Shown here one piece after another: positions 50,162 through 59,054 of a stretch of DNA of 64,000 bases (within the stretch, counting starts at the first letter, position 1; each line of letters opens with the position of its first letter). The notes below the pieces were generated by a model that saw nothing but the letters and a program-made list of their open reading frames with translations, was not told the origin of the DNA and made no database searches. The DNA comes from Betaproteobacteria bacterium (GTDB lineage Bacteria; Pseudomonadota; Gammaproteobacteria; Burkholderiales; SG8-41): NCBI GenBank assembly GCA_900299145.1, contig OMIN01000081.1, positions 1 to 64,000 on the forward strand, written 5' to 3'. The position numbers and the translations under genes were made by a program.

Positions 50162-51115
50162 ATGCCATTCAACCCGCTCATCTTGTCTGCCTTGTTGTTT
50201 GTCGCTGGCGCAGCGGCGGCGCAAACGTTCCCTGCCAAGGCAATCCGCATGATTTCACCCTATCCACCCGGCGGTGGCACCGATGCCTCGGCGCGCATCG
50301 TCGCGCAGGCGCTGGGCGAACAAATGGGCCAGCAGGTCGTTGTCGACAGCCGCGGCGGCGCCAGCGGACGCATCGGCGTCGAGCTCGCCGCCAAGGCGCC
50401 GCCTGATGGCTACACCATCGTCGTCGGCAATGTTGCACCGATGGCGATATTGCCGGGTGCGGGCGCAAAGCTCGCCTACAACGTGGCGCGCGATTTTCAG
50501 CCGTTAAGCCTGATGGCGACTTCGGATTACGTACTGACCGTGCACCCTTCGCTGCCCGCGAAAACCATCAAGGAACTGCTGGCGCTAGCCAAAGCCAAGC
50601 CCGGAGAGTTGACCTATGCATCCAGCGGACTGCTTGGCGGGCCGCATCTGGGCGGCGAGCTGATTAACCTGCTGGCGAACGTGAAGGTGGTGCACATCCC
50701 CTACAAAGGCAACGGCCCGGCGGCCATTGCCATCATGACGGGCGAGGCCACCATGATGTTCGGCAGCGGTCCGTCGGTGGTGCCGCACGTGCAAACCGGC
50801 AAGCTGCGCGTGCTGGCTACCACGGGCCCCAAGCGCACCATGTCGCATCTGCCGGCGATGAACGAGCTGCTGCCGGGTTATGAGGTTACGCAGTGGTACG
50901 GCCTGCTCGCGCCAGCGGGCGTGCCGCGCGATATCGTCGACCGGCTCCACCGCGAAATCGTACGCGCGGTGGCGAACCCGAAGGTGTCCCAGCTACTGAC
51001 CAACCTCGGCACGCAACCCACGACCAACACGCCGGACGAATTCGCCGCATTTATCAAATCCGAAACGGAGAAGTGGGGTCGCGTGATCCGCAACGCAAAG
51101 ATACCGGTGGATTGA
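50162..51115 (+). CDS. Bug/TctC-type periplasmic solute receptor
   Basis: 317 residues from ATG 50162 (MPFNPLILSALLFVAGAAAA, cleavage before QTFPAKA). Core: IRMISPYPPGGGTDASARIV, DSRGGASGRIGVELAAK, VVHIPYKGNGPAAIAIMTGE, MNELLPGYEVTQWYGLLAP. It is convergent with a leftward hydrolase gene whose stop is 7 nt away, and divergent from the interrupted methyltransferase. No adjacent enzyme points to a ligand. Confidence 0.9.
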   Translation: MPFNPLILSALLFVAGAAAAQTFPAKAIRMISPYPPGGGTDASARIVAQALGEQMGQQVVVDSRGGASGRIGVELAAKAPPDGYTIVVGNVAPMAILPGAGAKLAYNVARDFQPLSLMATSDYVLTVHPSLPAKTIKELLALAKAKPGELTYASSGLLGGPHLGGELINLLANVKVVHIPYKGNGPAAIAIMTGEATMMFGSGPSVVPHVQTGKLRVLATTGPKRTMSHLPAMNELLPGYEVTQWYGLLAPAGVPRDIVDRLHREIVRAVANPKVSQLLTNLGTQPTTNTPDEFAAFIKSETEKWGRVIRNAKIPVD

Positions 51116-51121
51116 TAACCG

Positions 51122-52363
51122 TTACTGAGCCGCTGCGACGGTTTGAGTCACCTCCAGCCGCCGCGCAATCCACGGCAACACGACTTTCGTGAACACGTCG
51201 CGGCTGGGCCAGCTTTGCGAGCGGCCCATGTGCCCGCCGGCGGGGTTGACCCACGCGTCTTTCGGGTCGCCATGCTTCATCATCAGATATAAATCGGCGA
51301 TAGGTTGCTGCGTGTCGCGCTCGCCATTGACCACGATCATCGGTGCGGCGGGCTTGTCGAGAAAGCCGCGTGTCAGCAGTGAAAGTTTCGGGCCATAGGC
51401 GAGATATTCCTCCTCGGTCTTCGCGCCATAAATGGACGCGCGCGCGGGGAAAATATCGAACAGATATTCGCGCGTGGTGAAGGATTTTTTCTGCCACTCC
51501 GGCTGGAAGAACCCGTGGATGCCCACGCCGTGCACCACCGCGCCGCGAATGCGATCCTTTTCGGTGTAGGCCATCAGCGCGGCCCAATAGCCGCTCCAGC
51601 TTCGGCCCTGCACCACAATGCGTTTGCTGTCGATGTCCTGCCGGGTTTGCAGCCAGTCGAGCGCGGCGGAGAAAATCCGCTCCGAGCCGATATCCACCAG
51701 GATCGGCGATTGGCCGGTGCCGGGCATGTCGATGGCGAACACGCCAATGCCGAGTTTGATGAAGTCGTCGACGCGCGCAATCACATCTTCCTTGCGTGAA
51801 TCGAGCCCGTTGATGCCGAACACCAGCGGCACGGGCTTGGCACTTTTCGGTAAGCGTAAGTAAGCCGTGACCTGCTTGCCCTCGAACGGAAACTGCACGG
51901 TCTGGATGGGCGGATCCAGCAGTTTGCCGTAGGCCTGAAACGCGTCGAGTGCACGCTCATAGGCCTTTTGCTTGCCGGGAGAGAGTTTCTCGCTGGGCCA
52001 GCGGCCGGTACTGAAGTTGTGCCACGCCTGGTAATACGCCTCTCTTACACGTTCCGCCTGTTGCGGCGATGCACCCTCGTGCGCCTTGGCCACTTTCATG
52101 TAACGCTCACCGTTCGCAATCCACGCGGCGGCCCAGGTTTCGCGTTCGAGGTCATGCAATTGCGCAATGGCCGCGCGCGCGTCTTCGGGTTTGATGCCTG
52201 CGATGGGCGGCAGATTACGGTCGGCGCGGCGTTGAGTTTCGGCCTTGAGCTCGTCCAGCGTCAACGGCCCCCAGATTTGCGCGGCGGCGGGCAGTACGCA
52301 ACTCAAAACGGCAGCGGCCAACGCACGCGGCAGCCAGCTCAAAGCAGAACGGGAAAATCGCAT
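51122..52363 (-). CDS. secreted alpha/beta-hydrolase (FrsA/DLH-like)
   Basis: 413 residues from ATG 52363; GAGGAGG is 5 nt upstream. Signal peptide MRFSRSALSWLPRALAAAVL, cleavage near AAA-QIWGPLT. A helical cap (residues about 30-150) precedes the hydrolase domain: LVFGINGLDSRKEDVIARVD, AIDMPGTGQSPI, nucleophile elbow VQGRSWSGYWAALMAY, MIVVNGERDTQQPIADLYLM and NPAGGHMGRSQSW with the His. The layout parallels the cytoplasmic hydrolase at 37083-38312, but this one is exported. Substrate unknown. Confidence 0.85.
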   Translation of the reverse strand: MRFSRSALSWLPRALAAAVLSCVLPAAAQIWGPLTLDELKAETQRRADRNLPPIAGIKPEDARAAIAQLHDLERETWAAAWIANGERYMKVAKAHEGASPQQAERVREAYYQAWHNFSTGRWPSEKLSPGKQKAYERALDAFQAYGKLLDPPIQTVQFPFEGKQVTAYLRLPKSAKPVPLVFGINGLDSRKEDVIARVDDFIKLGIGVFAIDMPGTGQSPILVDIGSERIFSAALDWLQTRQDIDSKRIVVQGRSWSGYWAALMAYTEKDRIRGAVVHGVGIHGFFQPEWQKKSFTTREYLFDIFPARASIYGAKTEEEYLAYGPKLSLLTRGFLDKPAAPMIVVNGERDTQQPIADLYLMMKHGDPKDAWVNPAGGHMGRSQSWPSRDVFTKVVLPWIARRLEVTQTVAAAQ

Positions 52364-52504
52364 GTTGCCTCCTCGCAATGCGTGGATGTTCTCGGGAAAG
52401 CGTATGCTATGATTAATCCGGAATTTGTTTCAACTTTGGATCTTCAACCCCAACTACGTCCTTAACATTCGACCGACCGAATTCAACGACGGGAGTAAAC
52501 CACC

Positions 52505-53095
52505 ATGACCGCATTCTTTTCATCGTTGGGCCGCACTGTGCTGGCGGGTTTTGTGCTGGTGCTTGTGCTGATCGCCGCCACTGGCACACTCGGGCGCATG
52601 GGCGAGCATGCGTGGTGGGCGTTTGTGATGCGCTGGCTGCACATTATGTCGGGCATTCTGTGGGTGGGGCTGCTCTACTACTTTAATTTTGTACAGACGC
52701 CGTCGATGCCGAAAATTCCCGATGAGCAAAAGCCCGCCGTCGGCAAGGTGATCGCGCCCACGGCGCTTTTCTGGTTTCGCTGGGCAGCGCTGGCGACTGT
52801 CGTTCTGGGCTTGATGCTTGCCGGCATGAAGGGCAAGGGCTATGTGGTGAACGCGCTGACGTTTACGCCGGGCACGGTGGCCATCGGCATCGGCATGTGG
52901 CTCGCGCTGATCATGGCGTTCAACGGGGGGTTCATCATTTGGCCGAATCAGAAAAAGGCGCTCGGCATCGTCACTGTGTCGCCCGAAGAAAAAGCCGCTG
53001 CCGCGAAACTCGCCGGGCTGGTGTCGCGCGTGAACACCATGCTGTCGGTGCCGATGCTGTTCTGTATGGTGGCGCAGCAGAATGGCGGGTTATAA
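52505..53095 (+). CDS. PuuD-like urate-hydroxylase N-terminal-domain membrane protein
   Basis: 196 residues with four or five membrane helices. MRWLHIMSGILWVGLLYYFN with FVQTPSMPKIP is the hallmark of the membrane domain of urate hydroxylase PuuD; here the domain stands alone and lacks the cytochrome-c part, a form common in betaproteobacteria next to sodB. A His in the first helix pair (RWLHI) may ligate heme. A role in urate oxidation is not proven for the short form. GGGAG lies before the ATG. Confidence 0.8.
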   Translation: MTAFFSSLGRTVLAGFVLVLVLIAATGTLGRMGEHAWWAFVMRWLHIMSGILWVGLLYYFNFVQTPSMPKIPDEQKPAVGKVIAPTALFWFRWAALATVVLGLMLAGMKGKGYVVNALTFTPGTVAIGIGMWLALIMAFNGGFIIWPNQKKALGIVTVSPEEKAAAAKLAGLVSRVNTMLSVPMLFCMVAQQNGGL

Positions 53096-53113
53096 ATCGA
53101 CTTATAAAAAGTC

Positions 53114-53132
53114 AATAAAAACAAATAGTTAT
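53114..53132 (+). repeat. AT19 repeat copy, CAAATAGTTAT core
   Basis: AATAAAAACAAATAGTTAT, full length, 18 nt after the stop of the PuuD-like gene and about 150 nt before sodB. Confidence 0.85.
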
Positions 53133-53280
53133 ATCCATCAATCCCTCTTCCACCCGCGCGCATTAAAGATTTCCGCCGCGCGCGCACCTTGCACTACAAT
53201 GCACGCCGGACGGGAAGCGTCAACGACAACCCGGCTGCCTTATTATCAACTGGTCTTTCAACAAGTCTTACGGAGACATC

Positions 53281-53868
53281 ATGGAACACAAACTGCCCGA
53301 GCTGCCGTATGCGCTGGACGCGCTGGCGCCTCACATTTCTAAAGAGACGCTGGAGTTTCACTACGGCAAGCATCACCAGACCTACATCACCAACCTGAAC
53401 GGCCTGATCAAGGGCACCGAGTTCGAGAACATGAGCCTTGAGGATATCGTCAAGAAATCCTCCGGCGGCATGTTCAACAACGCAGCCCAGGTGTGGAACC
53501 ACACCTTCTACTGGATGGGCCTGGCGCCTGCTGGCAAAGGCGGCGGCGGTGAACCCAAAGGCGCGCTCGCTGATGCCATCAATAAAAAGTGGGGTTCGGT
53601 CGCCAAGTTCAAGGAAGAGTTCGCCAAAGTTGCCATCGGCACCTTCGGCTCCGGCTGGGGCTGGCTGGTGAAAAAAGCGGACGGCTCGCTCGATCTCGCT
53701 TCAACCACCGGCGCGGGCACGCCGCTTACCGGTGCCGACAAGCCGCTCCTGACCTGCGACGTGTGGGAACACGCCTACTACATCGACTACCGCAACCTGC
53801 GACCGAAGTATGTGGAGTCGTTCTGGAATATCGTGAACTGGGATGCCGTGGCTAAGAACTTCGCCTGA
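53281..53868 (+). CDS. sodB: superoxide dismutase, Fe type
   Basis: 195 residues, normal length. Metal ligands are visible: His in [12 protein letters not shown], His in [14 protein letters not shown], and Asp/His in [45 protein letters not shown] and the Fe-type signatures fit SodB. It converts superoxide to peroxide and oxygen in the cytoplasm. GGAG is 6 nt before the ATG. A strong terminator follows. With rubrerythrin elsewhere in the window it points to an oxygen-exposed lifestyle. Confidence 0.97.
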   Translation: MEHKLPELPYALDALAPHISKETLEFHYGKHHQTYITNLNGLIKGTEFENMSLEDIVKKSSGGMFNNAAQVWNHTFYWMGLAPAGKGGGGEPKGALADAINKKWGSVAKFKEEFAKVAIGTFGSGWGWLVKKADGSLDLASTTGAGTPLTGADKPLLTCDVWEHAYYIDYRNLRPKYVESFWNIVNWDAVAKNFA

Positions 53869-53885
53869 TATCCCGTGCTGCCGAT

Positions 53886-53913
53886 AAAAAAGCCCGGCTG
53901 TGCCGGGTTTTTT
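53886..53913 (+). terminator. Rho-independent terminator after sodB
   Basis: AAAAAAGCCCGGC and GCCGGGTTTTTT pair around TGT, 17 nt after the sodB stop. The A-run before the stem could make it work for the leftward small gene as well. Confidence 0.88.
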
Positions 53914-53931
53914 CGTTGCAACGCCGATGCT

Positions 53932-54135
53932 TCAATGACGCGAGTTGGCGCGGCTTTTTGCGGCTGAACTGGTAGCTTTGCTTTTTGCGGCACCGCTGGT
54001 GGCGCGGCTCTTGGCCGCTGAGCTGGTTGCGCGGCTTTTGCTCGCACCGCTGCTGGCCGCGCTGGCGATGTCAATAAACGGAACGCTCAACGCAATGGCT
54101 ACGCTGGCGGCAACGAGTGATTTCAGTGTTGTCAT
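53932..54135 (-). CDS. small exported basic Ala/Ser/Lys repeat protein
   Basis: 67 residues from ATG 54135, with GAGGAGGAATC upstream. A signal peptide MTTLKSLVAASVAIALSVPF ends near ASAA. The remaining 35 or so residues are almost only Ala, Ser, Lys, Arg and Thr in units such as SAAKSRATS, repeated four times with slight changes. The mature peptide would be short, strongly positive and unfolded. Histone-H1-like tails look similar but are cytoplasmic. I do not recognise a family. It is convergent with sodB. Confidence 0.6.
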   Translation of the reverse strand: MTTLKSLVAASVAIALSVPFIDIASAASSGASKSRATSSAAKSRATSGAAKSKATSSAAKSRANSRH

Positions 54136-54160
54136 GATTCCTCCTCTCACTTTTAACGGC

Positions 54161-54180
54161 AACAAAAACAAAAAGTTAAA
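54161..54180 (+). repeat. weak AT19-like sequence
   Basis: AACAAAAACAAAAAGTTAAA keeps the A-rich half and GTTA but loses the middle T. It lies between the small repeat-protein start and the DUF192 gene. It is not included in the count of nineteen. Confidence 0.35.
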
Positions 54181-54200
54181 TCCATTCGGCGTGGCGCCTC

Positions 54201-54671
54201 CTAGCGGGGTGCGGGCGCTTTCTCTAGCCCTTCAATCTTCGACCCGGCCTTGATGCCGCGCTTGGCAAACCAGCCCAGATTCATTTCCAGCGCGTAGCGC
54301 ACGGGTTTCACCGCCGGATGCGTGTCCAGGGTGTGCGGCTTCATGTCTTCAATATTGGTGATGATGCCGTCACTGTCGATGAACGCCACCGACAGCGGAA
54401 TGAACGTGTTCTTCATCCACATCGCGTGCTGGCCCACGGTGGTAAACACGAAAAGCATGCCTTTGTGTTCCGGCATCATGCGCCGGTGCATCAGGCCCTG
54501 CATGCGCTCCGGGTCGTTGGCGGCGACTTCAGCGGTGAGCTTGTTGCCGCTGATGCTCAGAGTGATTTCCGGCATCTGCGCGCGCGAATGAAGTGCAAAG
54601 GCTGCGAGCGCGGTAATCAACAAGGGGCGAATAAACGAACGGAGGCGAGTTTCAGTGTCGATTTTTTTCAT
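54201..54671 (-). CDS. DUF192 family secreted protein
   Basis: 156 residues. Signal peptide near LRSFIRPLLITALAAFALHS, cleavage after RA. DPERMQGLMHRRMMPEHKGM, FVFTTVGQHAMWMKNTFIPL and DMKPHTLDTHPAVKPVRYAL are the conserved DUF192 stretches. Function is unknown; members are often periplasmic single-domain proteins. The upstream region contains an AT19 copy and the sigma-54 promoter of the divergent nitrate reductase gene. Confidence 0.88.
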   Translation of the reverse strand: MKKIDTETRLRSFIRPLLITALAAFALHSRAQMPEITLSISGNKLTAEVAANDPERMQGLMHRRMMPEHKGMLFVFTTVGQHAMWMKNTFIPLSVAFIDSDGIITNIEDMKPHTLDTHPAVKPVRYALEMNLGWFAKRGIKAGSKIEGLEKAPAPR

Positions 54672-54796
54672 GGTGCTGATTGAACGCTAACCCTCGCCCG
54701 CACGTTGACCGCCCCCCGCCCGCTGTGCGCACCAACTGCAAACCCCATTTTGTTGCTGTGCACCAAAGCAGAGCAAGACCATCCCTGCAACATATA

Positions 54797-54815
54797 TAAC
54801 TATTTGTTTTATATG
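54797..54815 (-). repeat. AT19 repeat copy, CAAATAGTTAT core
   Basis: The minus strand reads ATATAAAACAAATAGTTAT in the divergent region between DUF192 and the nitrate reductase gene, ending 14 nt before the sigma-54 -24 box. Confidence 0.75.
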
Positions 54816-54828
54816 GATAATTTTTAGT

Positions 54829-54844
54829 GGCACGGTGATTGCTC
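54829..54844 (+). promoter_or_regulatory. sigma-54 promoter of the nitrate reductase operon
   Basis: TGGCACGGTGATTGCT matches the sigma-54 consensus TGGCACG-N4-TTGC exactly, with ten bases between GG and GC. Transcription should start about 12 nt after the GC, so ATG 54835 is excluded and ATG 54880 is the likely start. TGCACCAA half-sites around 54727-54766 may be activator sites (NtrC is the obvious candidate for nitrogen genes). Confidence 0.85.
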
Positions 54845-54879
54845 AAAGCATGGGTGTCATTCATGCGCGAAGGTGCACC

Positions 54880-57060
54880 ATGCTGTTCGGACGCCACACC
54901 AAGAACCCCATCAAAATCGCCGACAAGGGCGTGGTGGACTGGAAGTATACCACCTGTGGCTATTGCTCGACCGGCTGTTCGATTGAGGTCGGGCTGAACG
55001 CTCAGGGCAAACCCGTGGCTGCGCGCGGCGTGGGTGACGCGCCGGTCAATCAGGGCAAGCTTTGCATCAAAGGCATTTTTGAGCACGAGTTGTTCAACTC
55101 CGCCAACCGCGGCAGCAATCCTTTGCTGCGCGACAAAACCATCGACGCCTATGCACCGGTGTCTTGGGACGCGGCGCTGGATCGCACCGCCGCCGAGTTC
55201 AAGCGCATTCAGGAAAAATACGGCCGCGATGCGCTGGCCGTGGTGTCCACCGGGCAAATTCTCACTGAGGAGTTTTACACGCTGGGCAAGCTGACGCGCG
55301 GCGTGCTCGGCACCAACAACTACGACGGCAATACCACGTTGTGCATGGCCTCGGCGGTGTCGGGCTACAAGCGCTCCTTCGGTTCCGATGGCCCGCCCGG
55401 ATGCTACGACGACTTCGAGCACACCGAATGTCTGATGGCGTTCGGCTCCAATTTGCCGGAGCAACACCCGATTATTTTCTGGCGTCTGAAAATGGCGCTG
55501 GAGAAACGCAAGTTTCCGGTGATCGTGGTCGATCCGCGCGTCACCATGTTCGCGCAAATGGCGGATATTCATCTGCCGGTCAAGCCGGGCACGGATTTGG
55601 TGCTGCTCAACAGCCTCGCGCATGTCATTCTGCGTGAAAACCTTGCCGACCACGCATACATCACCGCGCACACCAGCGGCTACGAAGAATTCGCCGCCCT
55701 GGTGGGGCAGTACGACCCCACCACTGCCGCGCGCATTTGCGGCATCGACGAAGACACCATCCGCAACGTCGCGCGGCTATACGCCAAAGCAAATGCGGCA
55801 ATGTCGATCTGGACCATGGGCATCAACCAAAGCACGCACGGTTCCGATGGCGTGGCGGCGATCAACAACCTGAATCTCATCACCGGCAACATCGGCAAGC
55901 CCGGCGGCACCAGTTTGTCGATCACCGGCCAGTGCAACGCCATGGGCACGCGCGAATGGTCGTCGTGCTCCGGCCTGCCGGGTTATCGCGCGCTGGAAAA
56001 AGAAAAAGATCGCGAAACCATCGGCAAATTCTGGGGAGTTGATCCTGAATTTTTCCCCAAGCAACGCGGGATGTTCATGACCGATATTTTCCCCGCCATC
56101 GAAACCGGGCAGATCAAGGCGCTGTGGCTGATCGCCACCAACCCGCTGACCTCCATGCCCAATACGCCGCGTATCCGCAAGACGCTGCAAAAGCTGGAGT
56201 TCATGGTGGTGCAGGATGCTTACGCCGACGTGGAAAGCACGCAATACGCGCATGTCTACCTGCCTGCCGCGCTATGGGGCGAAAAAGAAGGTGTGTTCAC
56301 CAACACCGAACGGCGTGTCAATCTGGTGCGCAAGGTGACGGAACCCCATGGCGACGCGAAAGCGGACTTGTGGATATTCAACGAGTTGGCCCAGCGATTC
56401 GACCAAGGGCGCAAAATGCGATTTCCGCCCACACCCGCCGGTGTGTTCGAGGAAATGCGCGCGCTGTCCAAGGGCCGCATGCTCGATTACTCGGGCATGG
56501 ATCACGACAAAATCGAAACGCAGCGCGGTTTGCAATGGCCGTGCACCGAAGGCGCGGAAAAAGGCAACCCCCGCCTCTACACCGACGGCGTGTTTCAGCA
56601 CCCGGACGGCAAGGCCAAGCTGCTGGCGATGCCGTTTATCGACAACAACGAAAAGCCCAGTGACGATTACCCGTTCTGGCTCAACAGCGGGCGCGTGGTT
56701 GAGCATTTCCACACGCGCACGCGCACCGGAAAGATCGGCAACGTCAACAAGTTCAGCCCCACGCCGTACATGGAAATGAACCCGGACGCTGCACGGCGTT
56801 TGAACATCCCGCACATGAGCTATGCGCGGCTGATTTCACGCCGCGGCGACGCGGTGGTGATGGTACAGCACACACAGCGCGTGCCACCCGACATGGTGTT
56901 CATCCCGTTTCATTTTCACGAGTGCGTAAACCGCCTGACGCTGGGCCTGCTGGATCCGTATTCACGCCAGCCCGCATTCAAGCAGTGTTCGGTGAAGATC
57001 GAACCGGCACCCGATCAGCGGGCGGCTGCGGCTGCGAATGCGGCAGCGAGGAGCTTTTGA
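54880..57060 (+). CDS. molybdenum nitrate reductase, catalytic subunit (assimilatory type)
   Basis: 726 residues from ATG 54880. The N-terminal 4Fe-4S site is Cys26, Cys29, Cys33 and Cys62. The molybdenum-ligand Cys155 lies in NTTLCMASAVSGYKRSFGSD, as in nitrate reductases of the Nas/Nap group. The bis-MGD domains follow (ITGQCNAMGTREWSSCSGLP, FWLNSGRVVEHFHTRTRTGK). No Tat signal, no flavin domain and no C-terminal 2Fe-2S extension are seen, so it is probably cytoplasmic and must be fed by a partner. The next gene, 1 nt later, encodes a DmsB/DmsC-like fusion. Then come cobA, nirB and nirD, which fixes nitrate assimilation as the role. Formate dehydrogenase is a less likely alternative. Confidence 0.85.
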   Translation: MLFGRHTKNPIKIADKGVVDWKYTTCGYCSTGCSIEVGLNAQGKPVAARGVGDAPVNQGKLCIKGIFEHELFNSANRGSNPLLRDKTIDAYAPVSWDAALDRTAAEFKRIQEKYGRDALAVVSTGQILTEEFYTLGKLTRGVLGTNNYDGNTTLCMASAVSGYKRSFGSDGPPGCYDDFEHTECLMAFGSNLPEQHPIIFWRLKMALEKRKFPVIVVDPRVTMFAQMADIHLPVKPGTDLVLLNSLAHVILRENLADHAYITAHTSGYEEFAALVGQYDPTTAARICGIDEDTIRNVARLYAKANAAMSIWTMGINQSTHGSDGVAAINNLNLITGNIGKPGGTSLSITGQCNAMGTREWSSCSGLPGYRALEKEKDRETIGKFWGVDPEFFPKQRGMFMTDIFPAIETGQIKALWLIATNPLTSMPNTPRIRKTLQKLEFMVVQDAYADVESTQYAHVYLPAALWGEKEGVFTNTERRVNLVRKVTEPHGDAKADLWIFNELAQRFDQGRKMRFPPTPAGVFEEMRALSKGRMLDYSGMDHDKIETQRGLQWPCTEGAEKGNPRLYTDGVFQHPDGKAKLLAMPFIDNNEKPSDDYPFWLNSGRVVEHFHTRTRTGKIGNVNKFSPTPYMEMNPDAARRLNIPHMSYARLISRRGDAVVMVQHTQRVPPDMVFIPFHFHECVNRLTLGLLDPYSRQPAFKQCSVKIEPAPDQRAAAAANAAARSF

Positions 57061-57061
57061 C

Positions 57062-59035
57062 ATGCTGAATATTCAAGTCGACAGCCAAGGCGCGGCCTTT
57101 CTCGCCCCGCCCGGCGGAGGCACCCCCAATTCTGGCGCGTGCGGCACGGAAGGGTGTTCCAGCAGCTCGTGTGGCGCGGGCGCGGGGCACGCCTTCAAGA
57201 CACGACCAAATGAACCGGCCTACACCGCGCTGCGCAAATCGAATGGCGCTCAATTCAATCAGTGGGGCAAGGCCATTGATTTATCCGAGGAAAACGCCGC
57301 GTTGACGGGCAAGAGCTTGCGTATTAATGGCGCTGAGGCGATCAGCTCCAACCCGGAGCGTTACAAGCAGCACGGCTTTCACTTCACCGCTGACAACTGC
57401 ATCGGTTGTCACGCTTGCGAGGCGGCTTGCAGCGAGAAAAATGATTTACCCGCGCATATCAGTTTCCGTTCCGTGGGTTATGTCGAAGGAGGCACTTATC
57501 CGGATTTCCGCCGTGTGAATATTTCGATGGCGTGCAATCATTGTGACGATCCGGTGTGCCTGAAGGGGTGCCCAACGCGCGCGTATACCAAGTTCGCCGA
57601 ATATGGCGCGGTCTTGCAAGACCCGGACATTTGCTTTGGTTGTGGTTACTGCACTTGGGTGTGTCCGTACAACGCGCCGCAGCTCGATCCCGTCAAAGGG
57701 CAGGTGTCCAAATGCAATATGTGCGTGGACAGGCTCGAAGTCGGGCTGAAACCTGCTTGCGTGTCGGCGTGCCTCGGTGGTGCGCTCGAGTTTGGCGTGA
57801 TCGAAACGCCGCCGGAAAACCGCGTGCAAACCAAGCTGGCGATACCCGGCTTTCCCACGCCGGAAATCACGCACCCGAACATCCGATTTCAGCAGGTCCG
57901 GGAGTTACCGCGCGAAATGCGCCGCACCGACACCATGCCGCTGGTGTACGTCAAAAAAGACGAAGGCGGCAAGGTGGCGTACAAGCCGCAGGTTGCTGAC
58001 AAGCCGTTGAAGCGTGAGTGGAATCTAAAAAAGCTGCGTTCACGCGAAGACCCGTTGGTGCTGTTTACCCTGATTACCCAGGCGGTGATTGGCGCATTTC
58101 TGTTGCTGTTTCTGGCTCCGTTGGCCGGTATTGAAGTGTTGTCGTACCAGGCGCATCCGGTGACCCACGCGGCTTTGTTGTTCGGCCTGCTGGCAATGGA
58201 AACCTTTGCACTGGCGTTGTCGACTTCGCACCTGGGCAAGCCGCACCGTTTTTATCGTGCATTCAATAACTTGCGTTATTCTCCTGTGAGCCGCGAGGTG
58301 GCGGGCGTAGCGGTGTTCTTCAACGCCATGGGCACGTACACGCTGCTGACAGTGTTTCCGCAGCTATTCACTCGGGCATTGCCTGCGTTGTGGGTGGCTG
58401 GGCTGCAATCACTGGCGGGCTGGGTGGCGGTGGTGGCAGGGCCGTTGGCGCTTTATGTGATGACCCGCATCTATCGCATCAAGGCGCGGCCCTTCTGGAA
58501 TCACTGGCAAGTCGCCACGTCGTTCTATGGCTCGATGCTTACACTGGGCGCGCTGGTGGTGGGCGTGGTCTATGCGGCGGTGCTGACAGCGCAGGGCGCT
58601 TCAATTGCAGGCTTGATGAGTGTGCTGGCGTGCGTCATGGCGGCGGGCCTGGCGCTGGAAGGCATTGGGCTGATGGCGCATGCGCGCGATCTCACGCACG
58701 CGGGCGGTGAAGGCTCGGCTTCGCATCTCACTCAACGCACAACCTTTGGCAATACGTATCGGCTACGCAATGGCGGGTTGTTATCAAGCCTTGCACTGGT
58801 CACCGCGCTGGGTATGTTTCAGCTCGATGGCGTGGCCGGGTTGGCGATTTGGTTGGCTACGGCGGCTCTCATCATCGCTACAGCCGCCATTGGCCGCGCC
58901 CTGTTCTACGTGCTGGTGATACCCACCACCATGCCGGGCGCATTCTTCTGGCGCAACAAAGGCTTTGAAGAGCATGCGCGTGAAACCGGGTTGGCGAACA
59001 TGCCGCAAGTCGGTGTGCTCCCCAACGCGCATTAA
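57062..59035 (+). CDS. DmsB-DmsC-like fusion: Fe-S electron carrier joined to membrane quinol-oxidising anchor
   Basis: 657 residues. The N-terminus has CGTEGCSSSSCG (residues 27-38). Four ferredoxin-type motifs follow, CIGCHACEAAC at 113-123, CNHCDDPVCLKGCP, CFGCGYCTWVCP and CNMCVDRLEVGLKPACVSAC, like DmsB. From about residue 330 the chain becomes hydrophobic with about eight membrane helices (LFTLITQAVIGAFLLLFLAP, FGLLAMETFALALSTSHLGK and so on), like DmsC. In DMSO reductase these are separate proteins; here one chain could take electrons from quinol directly to the nitrate reductase. ATG 57062 is 1 nt after the reductase stop, so translation is probably coupled. It replaces the usual NADH- or ferredoxin-dependent donor. 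Confidence 0.85.
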   Translation: MLNIQVDSQGAAFLAPPGGGTPNSGACGTEGCSSSSCGAGAGHAFKTRPNEPAYTALRKSNGAQFNQWGKAIDLSEENAALTGKSLRINGAEAISSNPERYKQHGFHFTADNCIGCHACEAACSEKNDLPAHISFRSVGYVEGGTYPDFRRVNISMACNHCDDPVCLKGCPTRAYTKFAEYGAVLQDPDICFGCGYCTWVCPYNAPQLDPVKGQVSKCNMCVDRLEVGLKPACVSACLGGALEFGVIETPPENRVQTKLAIPGFPTPEITHPNIRFQQVRELPREMRRTDTMPLVYVKKDEGGKVAYKPQVADKPLKREWNLKKLRSREDPLVLFTLITQAVIGAFLLLFLAPLAGIEVLSYQAHPVTHAALLFGLLAMETFALALSTSHLGKPHRFYRAFNNLRYSPVSREVAGVAVFFNAMGTYTLLTVFPQLFTRALPALWVAGLQSLAGWVAVVAGPLALYVMTRIYRIKARPFWNHWQVATSFYGSMLTLGALVVGVVYAAVLTAQGASIAGLMSVLACVMAAGLALEGIGLMAHARDLTHAGGEGSASHLTQRTTFGNTYRLRNGGLLSSLALVTALGMFQLDGVAGLAIWLATAALIIATAAIGRALFYVLVIPTTMPGAFFWRNKGFEEHARETGLANMPQVGVLPNAH

Positions 59036-59054
59036 GTTGAAGGAGGTGGATGCC

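Noticed and set aside
54835-54880. Earlier ATG (54835) as start of the nitrate reductase
   Set aside because: It lies inside the sigma-54 promoter, upstream of the expected transcription start.
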